Part shown: positions 1 through 5,276 of the stretch, piece by piece
Layout of the letters: each line of letters opens with the position of its first letter
Position numbering within the stretch: the stretch's first letter is position 1
Assembly: GCA_002711625.1 (NCBI GenBank)
Contig: PARR01000039.1
Span: 13,026-18,301 of the forward strand
Origin: Rickettsiales bacterium
GTDB taxonomy: Bacteria; Pseudomonadota; Alphaproteobacteria; Methylaequorales; Methylaequoraceae
DNA: 5,276 nt
Reading direction: 5' to 3'
The notes under the pieces: generated by a model
What the model was told of the DNA's origin: nothing
The model's input: only the letters and a program-made list of their open reading frames with translations
The model's database searches: none
Program-made: the position numbers and the translations under genes

Positions 1-138
1 CCAATCCAACCTGGAGATGTTGAAAAAACTTATGCGGATATAAATGAAAGTCAAAATGATCTTAACTTTAAGCCACTGACAACAATAGAACAGGGTATTC
101 CAAGGTTTATTTCATGGTATAAAAGTTATTACTGTTAA
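1..138 (+). CDS. Sugar-nucleotide epimerase, C-terminal fragment (UDP-glucuronate 4-epimerase-like)
   Basis: Only the last 45 residues and the TAA stop are present; the start lies left of the window. The reading frame begins PIQPGDVEKTYAD, continues with NFKPLTTIEQGIPRFISWY and ends KSYYC. The QPGDV-x-x-TYAD block, followed by 'F-x-P-x-T-x-x-x-G-I-x-x-F-x-x-WY', is the usual C-terminal signature of extended short-chain dehydrogenase/reductase sugar epimerases, particularly the UDP-glucuronate 4-epimerase (CapI/LspL-like) group. Such enzymes are cytoplasmic, carry NAD and make UDP-galacturonate for surface polysaccharide or LPS. The Rossmann fold and the catalytic Tyr-x-x-x-Lys lie outside the window, so substrate specificity cannot be judged; dTDP-glucose dehydratase or UDP-glucose epimerase relatives are alternatives. 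The stop codon overlaps the stop of the convergent acyl-CoA synthetase gene. Confidence 0.8.
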   Translation, partial: PIQPGDVEKTYADINESQNDLNFKPLTTIEQGIPRFISWYKSYYC

Positions 139-1829
139 TTATTATACAACTTTAAAATTACATTCTGGTAGTGAGAAAAAATTTTGTTTCGTTTTAACTT
201 TTGGGTTTGTGTTACGAGTCCGTTTTCGTATGAAAACGGAATAGATACAATCTTGTATTTTTTTATCTTTTCTAAACTATTTACTTGTTTATTTAATCTA
301 TTGACTAATTTTTTTATTTGCTTTTCAGAAATATTTTTGGCTGCAACAATTAAGGCTACGAGGTATGGTTTATTATCTCCAAAAATTACAATTTGTTCTA
401 TTTCTAGTTGACTTGAAAACAAATTTTCAATTTTTGAAACTGATATGTTGTCACCTCCGGAAGTAACAATCAAATCTTTTTTTCGACCATTAATCACTAA
501 CCTTCCGCATTTATCAATGTATCCTAAATCTCCCGTTTGCAACCATCCATTTTTAATAGTCTGTTTTGTTAACTTTTCATTATTCCAGTAACCTTTCATT
601 ACATTTTCACCTTTAACTATAATTTCATTTTCTGATGAAATTCTTACTTGGACGTTTTCTACAGGAAAGCCGACTGATTCTGGCGCATTTAAGATTTTCG
701 TATTGCAAGAGATGAGTGGAGAAGCCTCAGTTTGTCCATAACCTTGAAGTAAAGGCAATCCAAGATTATTAAAGAAATAGCCAATATTTGGGTGAAGGGC
801 AGCTCCACCAGATATTAAAACTTTAATTTTTCCACCAAAGATATCAACAATCTTTTTTTTTATAAGTATCTTAATAAAACATTCAAAGATAAGCTTTTTT
901 ATTAGAGAAAAATTTTTTTTATTTTCTAAATAAGAAAAAAATTGATCCAAAAAAGAACTATTTAGATAAAATCTTTTTGCTAAGTTCGTTTTTATTTTTT
1001 TATATATATTTTCAAAAAGCCTAGGTACTCCCGAAAATATAGTTGGTTTTACTTCTTTAATCTCTATCATTAATTTCTCTAAAGATGAACAAAAATAAAT
1101 TTCTGCACCCACAAGTAAAGGAAAATACAATCCTGCTACTCTTTCGTATGAGTGTGATAAAGGGAGAAAAGATAGAAATCTTTCCTTTTCGACACCAAAA
1201 TCAAAAATTAATTTTGATGCCGCTCGCAAATTGTGAATTATAGAATTATGTGTCAAAATAACACCCTTTGGATTATCACTTGTTCCAGAAGTATAAATAA
1301 TTGTTGAAACGTCACTTTTTTTTAGTTCTGAAATTGAAACTTTTTTTAAATTTGAATTAACAATGGAGTTCAAGGATTTAAATTTTTTGTGACTCTCAAT
1401 AAGTATTATTCTTGAAGAAATATCCATTAAAATATGCTTATTTTTTTTATAAATAGCGTAATTTTCAAGAACAACAAATTTTGGTTTACAGTCTCCGATT
1501 ATAAATTCGTTGTCTTGAAGATTATTTGTTACAAAACTTGGAACCGTAATACCACCGGCTCTCATAATAGCTAGATCAAAAATTACCCACTCAGGTCGAT
1601 TCGAAGATAAAATAAATACTCTGTCACCCTTTTTTATTTTCTGTTGGAAAAAAAAAGATGAAATTTTATCAACCAAGTAATTTATTTCTTCAAAATTCGA
1701 CCCGTCCCAATGTTCTCTTTTTTTAAACAAAAATTTTTTTTTAGGGAAATATTTTACATAATAATCAAAAATTTCAACGAGAGTATAAGATTTATTTAAA
1801 ATGCTTGTAATTTTTTTTTTATTATTCAT
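135..1829 (-). CDS. Long-chain acyl-CoA synthetase (AMP-forming)
   Basis: This 564-residue protein is a member of the ANL adenylate-forming superfamily. It most resembles the long-chain fatty-acid:CoA ligase branch (COG1022, FAA1/FadD15-like). Such enzymes join a fatty acid to CoA at the cost of ATP (to AMP and PPi), via an acyl-adenylate, feeding lipid synthesis or beta-oxidation. Visible landmarks are the ATP loop YTSGTSDNPKG at 179-189, FLPLSHSYERVAG at 221-233 (typical of COG1022), VPRLFE at 268-273, SGGAAL at 340-345, GYGQTE at 363-368, TGDLGYID at 432-439 and GRKKD at 448-452. The C-terminal QTQKLKR at 541-547 places the probable catalytic lysine at K544. No membrane segment is evident. 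The protein is somewhat shorter than the usual ~600 residues but has all core motifs. Asp185 occupies a loop position that is normally Gly. The ATG at 1829 is the first codon of a frame that aligns with the family N-terminus; no Shine-Dalgarno sequence precedes it. Chain-length preference cannot be read from sequence. Confidence 0.93.
   Translation of the reverse strand: MNNKKKITSILNKSYTLVEIFDYYVKYFPKKKFLFKKREHWDGSNFEEINYLVDKISSFFFQQKIKKGDRVFILSSNRPEWVIFDLAIMRAGGITVPSFVTNNLQDNEFIIGDCKPKFVVLENYAIYKKNKHILMDISSRIILIESHKKFKSLNSIVNSNLKKVSISELKKSDVSTIIYTSGTSDNPKGVILTHNSIIHNLRAASKLIFDFGVEKERFLSFLPLSHSYERVAGLYFPLLVGAEIYFCSSLEKLMIEIKEVKPTIFSGVPRLFENIYKKIKTNLAKRFYLNSSFLDQFFSYLENKKNFSLIKKLIFECFIKILIKKKIVDIFGGKIKVLISGGAALHPNIGYFFNNLGLPLLQGYGQTEASPLISCNTKILNAPESVGFPVENVQVRISSENEIIVKGENVMKGYWNNEKLTKQTIKNGWLQTGDLGYIDKCGRLVINGRKKDLIVTSGGDNISVSKIENLFSSQLEIEQIVIFGDNKPYLVALIVAAKNISEKQIKKLVNRLNKQVNSLEKIKKYKIVSIPFSYENGLVTQTQKLKRNKIFSHYQNVILKLYNN
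219..240. repeat. Perfect 9-bp inverted repeat (hairpin) inside the synthetase gene
   Basis: TCCGTTTTC (219-227) and GAAAACGGA (232-240) are exact reverse complements separated by the 4-nt loop GTAT. On the - strand this stretch encodes part of PFSYENG, residues 531-537 of the acyl-CoA synthetase, just before the C-terminal catalytic-lysine motif. The repeat lies 81 bp beyond the epimerase stop, so the epimerase transcript would carry it as a stem-loop in its 3' untranslated region. It could act as a 3' stabilising hairpin or as part of a terminator, or it could be a by-product of codon choice. Confidence 0.85.
244..264 (+). terminator. Candidate intrinsic terminator for the epimerase transcript
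   Basis: ATACAA (245-250) and TTGTAT (253-258) are exact reverse complements, and a run of seven T (258-264) follows at once on the + strand. A stem-loop followed by a U-tract is the layout of a Rho-independent terminator. This stem is short and AT-rich with a tight loop, so it is weak alone; the stronger hairpin at 219-240 just upstream could help. It lies within the C-terminal coding part of the convergent synthetase gene, about 105 bp past the epimerase stop, a place where a + strand transcript needs to end. No equivalent signal was found for the - strand transcript. Confidence 0.35.
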
Positions 1830-1836
1830 TTTATTA

Positions 1837-1846
1837 GATTATAATC
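1837..1846. promoter_or_regulatory. Symmetric -10-like element, candidate bidirectional promoter
   Basis: The divergent gap 1830-1872 contains the perfect 10-bp palindrome GATTATAATC. It gives the consensus -10 hexamer TATAAT at 1840-1845 on the + strand and again at 1843-1838 on the - strand. On the + strand, transcription would start near 1852, about 20 nt before the pepF ATG at 1873. On the - strand it would start near 1831, only a couple of bases before the synthetase ATG at 1829. A TTTACC sequence (- strand, 1865-1860) lies 16 bp from the - strand hexamer and matches four of six bases of the -35 consensus. No good -35 is seen for the + strand. In DNA this AT-rich, TATAAT can occur by chance, but this is the only sizeable divergent gap in the window. 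Confidence 0.45.
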
Positions 1847-1872
1847 AAAAATTTAAACAGGTAAATTTTATT

Positions 1873-3621
1873 ATGACATCTCTTCCTACATGGAATTTGA
1901 AAGATTTTTATGATTCATATCAATCTAAAAAAATATCTAACGACATTTTATCACTTGATAAACTAGCAAGAAATTTTTCGAAACTTTACAAAAATCAGCT
2001 TAAGTCCATCAGTTCTAAAGATTTGGTAAGATCTTTATTTGACTATGAAAACCTTGAAGAAAAAATTAGCTTCATAAAAAGCTTCGCTTTTTTAACCCAT
2101 TGTACGGATCAATTAAACAAGGACAAAACAAAGTTTTTTCAATTTATTCAGGAAAAATTGTCGGATATTGAAAAAAATACAATTTTTTACACTATAGAAA
2201 TTAATAAACTTAGTAAAAAAAAACTTAATCATCTTATTAATACTAAGTATGCTTCTTGGGTCCTTAATTTAAATAAAATTAAAAAATATCAAAAAACCGA
2301 GCAAGTCGAATCCATACTAATGGAAAAGTCAATTACTAGTTCATCTGCTTGGATAAAATTTTTCGATCAGACAATGGCAAGATTAAAGTTTCCTTACAAA
2401 GATAAGATTCTGACTGAAACCGAGATGTTGAATCTTTTTTCTTCTTCTAATGTTCAAGTAAGGAAGGAAGCTGCAATTTCATTTGGGACCACACTCAAAA
2501 ATAATATTTTCAACTTTACGTGCGTTATAAATAATATTTCTAAAGATTTAGATATCGAAAAAAATTTGAGAGGTTTTAAATTTTCAGAATCGTCACGACA
2601 TTTGTCTAATCAAATTGAAAAAAAAGACGTTGATTCTTTAGTATCGACTGTTACAAAAAATTATTCAAATATTTGTCACAGATACTACAAATATAAGGCT
2701 AAGAATTTTAAAGTTTCCAGACTTGACTTTTGGGACAGAAATGCTCCCTATCCAGATTCTAGTGGTTATAAAATATCTTGGAAAAAAGCAAAAAAAATTG
2801 TTCTAGATTCATATTATAAATTTGACCCCAAGATGGGAAAAATTGCTCAGTTATTTTTTGATAATTCTTGGATTCATGCCAGCATTCAAAAAGGCAAAGC
2901 TTCTGGTGCATTTGCCCACCCAACTGTTCCTTCATGCCATCCATATATTTTAGTTAATTTTCAAGGAAAAATAAGAGATGTTATGACATTGTCTCATGAA
3001 CTTGGTCATGGTATTCATCAGTTTTTGGCAAATAAAAATGGTTTGTTTCTTGCTGATACTCCACTAACACTTGCTGAAACAGCTAGTGTTTTTGGGGAAA
3101 TGTTAACTTTTAGATCTCTTCTTGAAAATTGTAAATCAATAAATGAAAAAAAATACCTCTTAAGAAGTAAGATAGAAGATATGATGAATACTGTTTTTAG
3201 ACAAATTTCTTTTTTCAAATTCGAAAGACAAATTCATGAGGCAAGAATTAGTGGCGAATTAACTGAAGAAGAAATCTCAGATATTTGGATGAAAACACAA
3301 GAAGAAAATTTCGGAAATAGTATCAGATTTACAAAAGAATATAAATATTTTTGGGCATATATACCACATTTTATTCATTCTCCTTTTTATGTATATGCAT
3401 ATGCATTTGGAGATTGTCTCGTTAATTCTCTATACTCCAAATATCGAGAGGGATATAAGGATTTTAATCCAAAATATATTGAACTGTTAAAATCAGGGGG
3501 CACTGTACCATATCATAATCTCCTGAAAGGATTTGAACTTTACCCTGAAAAGAAAGACTTTTGGCAAATGGGGATGAACTTAATTAAAAATCTTATGGAT
3601 GATTTAGAGCAATTAGGATAA
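1873..3621 (+). CDS. pepF: M3 family zinc oligoendopeptidase (PepF type)
   Basis: This 582-residue cytoplasmic metallopeptidase is of the M3B oligoendopeptidase F type and cleaves short peptides for amino-acid recycling. The N-terminus (LPTWNLKDFY) matches the family's 'LP-x-W-[ND]-L' opening. The C-terminal catalytic domain contains SGAFAHPT at 344-351, PSCHPYILVNF just after it, and the zinc motif HELGH at 375-379 (bases 2995-3009). The likely third zinc ligand is E402 in LAETASVFGE. The substrate-side segment HSPFYVYAYAFGD spans 502-514. Length fits the pepF/M3 family. The frame is open upstream to an ATG at 1801, but that start would overlap the divergent synthetase gene by 29 bp and skip the -10 element at 1840. 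The ATG at 1873 fits the family N-terminus, with a weak AGGT about 10 bp upstream. pntAA follows after 8 bp. No signal peptide is present from the chosen start. Confidence 0.93.
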   Translation: MTSLPTWNLKDFYDSYQSKKISNDILSLDKLARNFSKLYKNQLKSISSKDLVRSLFDYENLEEKISFIKSFAFLTHCTDQLNKDKTKFFQFIQEKLSDIEKNTIFYTIEINKLSKKKLNHLINTKYASWVLNLNKIKKYQKTEQVESILMEKSITSSSAWIKFFDQTMARLKFPYKDKILTETEMLNLFSSSNVQVRKEAAISFGTTLKNNIFNFTCVINNISKDLDIEKNLRGFKFSESSRHLSNQIEKKDVDSLVSTVTKNYSNICHRYYKYKAKNFKVSRLDFWDRNAPYPDSSGYKISWKKAKKIVLDSYYKFDPKMGKIAQLFFDNSWIHASIQKGKASGAFAHPTVPSCHPYILVNFQGKIRDVMTLSHELGHGIHQFLANKNGLFLADTPLTLAETASVFGEMLTFRSLLENCKSINEKKYLLRSKIEDMMNTVFRQISFFKFERQIHEARISGELTEEEISDIWMKTQEENFGNSIRFTKEYKYFWAYIPHFIHSPFYVYAYAFGDCLVNSLYSKYREGYKDFNPKYIELLKSGGTVPYHNLLKGFELYPEKKDFWQMGMNLIKNLMDDLEQLG

Positions 3622-3629
3622 AAATAATT

Positions 3630-4751
3630 ATGAAATTAGTGGTTCCAAAAGAAAATACTGTAGGTGAAACCAGAGTTGGTATAACGCCAGATTGTGTTCC
3701 ATCTCTAATAAAAATGGGCTTTTCTGTGTTTGTTCAATCTGATGCAGGTATAAATGCTTCTTTTACAAACGAAAGTTACAAAAAAGGTGGTGCAAAAATT
3801 TCATCCTCTCTCAAAGACTTATATAAAAATGCGGATTTTGTTGTTAAAGTTCAACGACCAACAAAAATAGGTAAAACTGATGAAACTACTTTTTTAAAAA
3901 ATTGTAATATTTTAACACTTCTATATGAGCAAAAATTTAAAAAAGAGTACTCTCAACTTAGAAAATTAAATGTCAACGTGTTTGCTCTAGAAAAAATGCC
4001 AAGGATTTCAAGAGCTCAAAGTATGGATGTTTTATCTTCTCAAAGTAATTTAGCTGGATATAAAGCAGTAATAGATGCTGCCAGTGAGTTTAATAAGGCA
4101 TTCCCATTAATGATGACATCTGCAGGAACCATAGCTCCAGCTAAGGTTTTAGTAATTGGAGCTGGAGTTGCTGGGCTTCAGGCCATCGCTACTGCAAAGA
4201 GACTTGGTGCTGTTGTTTTTTCATTCGATGTGAGAGCTTCAACCAAAGAACAAGTTGAAAGTTTAGGAGCAAAATTTATAAAAGTTGAATCTGGAGACTC
4301 CGGAGAAACAGCCTCTGGATATGCTAAGGAAATGTCTAAAGCATATAAAAAAAAACAAGCCTTACTTTTACAAGAAAATTTAAAAAAAATGGATATAGTT
4401 ATTTGTACAGCATTAGTTCCAGGAAAACCTGCTCCAAAAATAATATCAAAAAAAATGTTAGATCTGATGAAAGTTGGAAGTATTGTTGTTGATTTAGCAT
4501 CTGAATTTGGAGGCAATTGTGAATTAAGTAAGCACGGAAATGTTGTTGAATATAAGTCAAAAAAAATTTTATCGCCCTTGAATATCGCCTCAACTGTATC
4601 TCAAGACTCTTCAAGATTATTTTCAAAAAATGTTATAAATTTTTTAAATAATTCATGTGAATCCGGCAAATTTTCTCAACTTAATTTTGGTGACGAAGTT
4701 GTAAAAGACATTTGTGTTATTAAGAATTTAAAAAGTAAAGAAAAAGAATAG
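3630..4751 (+). CDS. pntAA: NAD(P) transhydrogenase subunit alpha part 1 (domain I, NAD(H)-binding)
   Basis: This 373-residue soluble domain I protein of proton-translocating transhydrogenase binds NADH and passes hydride to NADP+ held by PntB. The N-terminal alanine dehydrogenase/PNT domain starts KLVVPKENTVGETRVGITP. The strongly conserved RISRAQSMDVLSSQSN lies at 125-140. The Rossmann loop GAGVAGLQ is at 177-184, with D200 at the end of the second strand, an acidic residue expected for NAD rather than NADP. SGYAKEM at 229-235 corresponds to the mobile loop that closes over the nucleotide; its Tyr and Met are four residues apart, as in the R. rubrum protein. The C-terminus lacks membrane helices, so this is the split form, unlike the fused E. 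coli PntA. It begins 8 bp after pepF; a possible ribosome site, AGGA (3615-3618), sits inside the end of pepF. All key residues are present. Confidence 0.96.
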   Translation: MKLVVPKENTVGETRVGITPDCVPSLIKMGFSVFVQSDAGINASFTNESYKKGGAKISSSLKDLYKNADFVVKVQRPTKIGKTDETTFLKNCNILTLLYEQKFKKEYSQLRKLNVNVFALEKMPRISRAQSMDVLSSQSNLAGYKAVIDAASEFNKAFPLMMTSAGTIAPAKVLVIGAGVAGLQAIATAKRLGAVVFSFDVRASTKEQVESLGAKFIKVESGDSGETASGYAKEMSKAYKKKQALLLQENLKKMDIVICTALVPGKPAPKIISKKMLDLMKVGSIVVDLASEFGGNCELSKHGNVVEYKSKKILSPLNIASTVSQDSSRLFSKNVINFLNNSCESGKFSQLNFGDEVVKDICVIKNLKSKEKE

Positions 4752-4754
4752 GAG
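4750..4754 (+). promoter_or_regulatory. Ribosome binding site for pntAB overlapping the pntAA stop
   Basis: AGGAG, five bases before the ATG at 4760, is the strongest Shine-Dalgarno sequence in the window. It shares bases with the TAG stop of pntAA (4749-4751). A ribosome finishing pntAA would therefore sit on the pntAB initiation site, which suggests coupled translation of the two subunits. Confidence 0.7.
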
Positions 4755-4759
4755 TTTTT

Positions 4760-5062
4760 ATGGACACGATTGACCCGGTAATAAATTTGTTAATGATATT
4801 TATATTAGCATGCATTATTGGTTATTACGTTATTTGGGGTGTGACTTCTGCTTTGCATTCACCACTCATGGCAGTCACTAATGCAATATCTAGTGTGATA
4901 ATTGTCGGAGCTTTGATTGCAGCCGGTCCAAAAGAGATAGATTTTTCTTCTATTATGGGATTTTTAGCTATCATTTTAGCTTCAATTAATATTTTTGGGG
5001 GGTTTGTTGTTTCTCATAGAATGTTGTCTATGTTTAAAAAAAAGGATAAAGCAAAAAAATGA
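4760..5062 (+). CDS. pntAB: NAD(P) transhydrogenase subunit alpha part 2 (membrane domain II)
   Basis: This 100-residue inner-membrane protein supplies the alpha-side helices of the transhydrogenase proton channel. Three hydrophobic segments are visible at about 8-28, 40-56 and 62-85, followed by a lysine-rich cytoplasmic tail (KKKDKAKK). The block LHSPLMAVTNAISS at 32-45 and the segment NIFGGFVVSHRMLSMF at 77-92 are hallmarks of PntA domain II. In E. coli this region is fused to the NAD-binding domain; here it is a separate gene, as in R. rubrum. It starts 8 bp after pntAA behind a good AGGAG. Its TGA stop overlaps the ATG of pntB in an ATGA arrangement. It pairs with PntAA and PntB in the same complex. 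Confidence 0.95.
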   Translation: MDTIDPVINLLMIFILACIIGYYVIWGVTSALHSPLMAVTNAISSVIIVGALIAAGPKEIDFSSIMGFLAIILASINIFGGFVVSHRMLSMFKKKDKAKK

Positions 5063-5276
5063 TAATAACCCCTAATATTACAGCAGTTTGTTATTTAGCA
5101 TCTGCAGTATTCTTTATACTTGCACTTAAAGGGTTGTCTCATCCAGAATCAGCGAGAAGAGGCAACTTTCTGGGTATTATTGGGATGGTAATCGCCATTG
5201 GAACAACACTTTTGAATCCAAATGTACTTTCTTATGAGCTTATTATTGCAGGAATCTTAATTGGAGGGATAATTGG
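5059..5276 (+). CDS. pntB: NAD(P) transhydrogenase subunit beta, N-terminal fragment
   Basis: The first 72 residues are present and the gene runs off the right edge; the frame is intact, so this is a window cut and not a broken gene. The protein begins MIITPNITAVCYLASAVFFI and carries LKGLSHPESARRGN at 23-36, the standard PntB N-terminal signature. Hydrophobic segments are visible at about 7-24, 36-53 and 59 to the edge. Full-length PntB is about 460 residues: a membrane domain forming most of the proton path, then an NADP(H)-binding domain III, neither complete here. The ATG overlaps the pntAB stop (ATGA, 5059-5062), implying translational coupling. A possible AAGGA ribosome site lies about 12 bases upstream inside pntAB. 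Confidence 0.95.
   Translation, partial: MIITPNITAVCYLASAVFFILALKGLSHPESARRGNFLGIIGMVIAIGTTLLNPNVLSYELIIAGILIGGII

Noticed and set aside
122..153. AAAGTT (122-127) and AACTTT (148-153), an inverted repeat spanning the convergent stops, as a bidirectional terminator.
   Set aside because: The stem is only six mostly AT pairs with a 20-nt loop, and no T-tract follows it on either strand.
184..411. Open frame on the + strand inside the synthetase gene.
   Set aside because: It is antisense to the conserved C-terminal domain of a well-supported gene, has biased Phe/Leu/Ile content from A-rich antisense codons, and shows no recognisable motif.
1801..1872. An N-terminal extension of the pepF frame from an ATG at 1801, giving a hydrophobic stretch (MLVIFFLLFILL) that looks like a signal peptide.
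   Set aside because: It overlaps the divergent synthetase start, lies upstream of the candidate -10, and its hydrophobic residues come from the T10 tract read in the antisense of lysine codons. The family N-terminus begins at the ATG at 1873.
2759..3218. Two - strand open frames opposite the catalytic region of the peptidase.
   Set aside because: They are antisense to the zinc-binding domain of pepF and have no recognisable domain or ribosome site; they are chance open frames.
4178..4626. Overlapping - strand open frames opposite pntAA.
   Set aside because: They lie opposite the Rossmann region and C-terminal part of pntAA, which carries all the family motifs; no independent coding evidence was seen.
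5059..5276. Short pntB as a truncated pseudogene.
   Set aside because: The reading frame is open and motif-perfect to the last base of the window, so the truncation is only the window edge.
1..5276. A novel defence, mobile or biosynthetic system.
   Set aside because: All coding space is taken by recognisable housekeeping families. No gap over 50 bp, no direct-repeat array, no integrase or transposase signature and no unassigned gene is present.

Overview
This is an AT-rich, tightly packed bacterial window of roughly 30% G+C (my estimate by eye). It contains six protein-coding genes, two of them cut by the window edges. I see no RNA gene, mobile element, CRISPR array or other accessory signature. 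The split transhydrogenase set (pntAA, pntAB, pntB) is the arrangement known from Rhodospirillum rubrum and many other Alphaproteobacteria. Together with the low G+C, lysine/asparagine/isoleucine-rich proteins and near-absent intergenic DNA, this suggests a genome-streamlined alphaproteobacterium, for example a marine SAR11-like or related lineage. That assignment is inference and was not tested by any search.

Layout: (1) positions 1-138, + strand, are the C-terminal end of a sugar-nucleotide epimerase resembling UDP-glucuronate 4-epimerases. (2) Positions 135-1829, - strand, encode a long-chain-type AMP-forming acyl-CoA synthetase. Its stop codon overlaps the epimerase stop in the shared palindrome TTAA. 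(3) A 43-bp divergent intergenic region (1830-1872) carries a symmetric -10-like sequence, GATTATAATC, readable in both directions. (4) Positions 1873-3621, + strand, encode an M3-family zinc oligoendopeptidase (PepF type). (5) Positions 3630-4751, 4760-5062 and 5059 to beyond the window end, + strand, are pntAA, pntAB and the start of pntB. They encode the proton-translocating NAD(P) transhydrogenase.

How the genes work together: the four + strand genes from pepF onward are separated by 8 bp, 8 bp and a 4-bp overlap, so they are probably one transcript. PntAA, PntAB and PntB form one membrane complex that uses the proton-motive force to move hydride from NADH to NADP+. PepF degrades short peptides in the cytoplasm and has no obvious biochemical link to the transhydrogenase. 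The acyl-CoA synthetase activates fatty acids and is transcribed away from this operon. The epimerase belongs to a separate unit to the left, probably for surface polysaccharide precursors.

I found no convincing undescribed system; this looks like ordinary core-genome DNA. The observations worth a second look are architectural: a shared stop palindrome, hairpins with a T-tract inside the opposing gene that may terminate the epimerase transcript, a symmetric divergent promoter with a possibly near-leaderless transcript, an A10 tract just after the synthetase start, and a Gly-to-Asp change in the synthetase ATP-binding loop.
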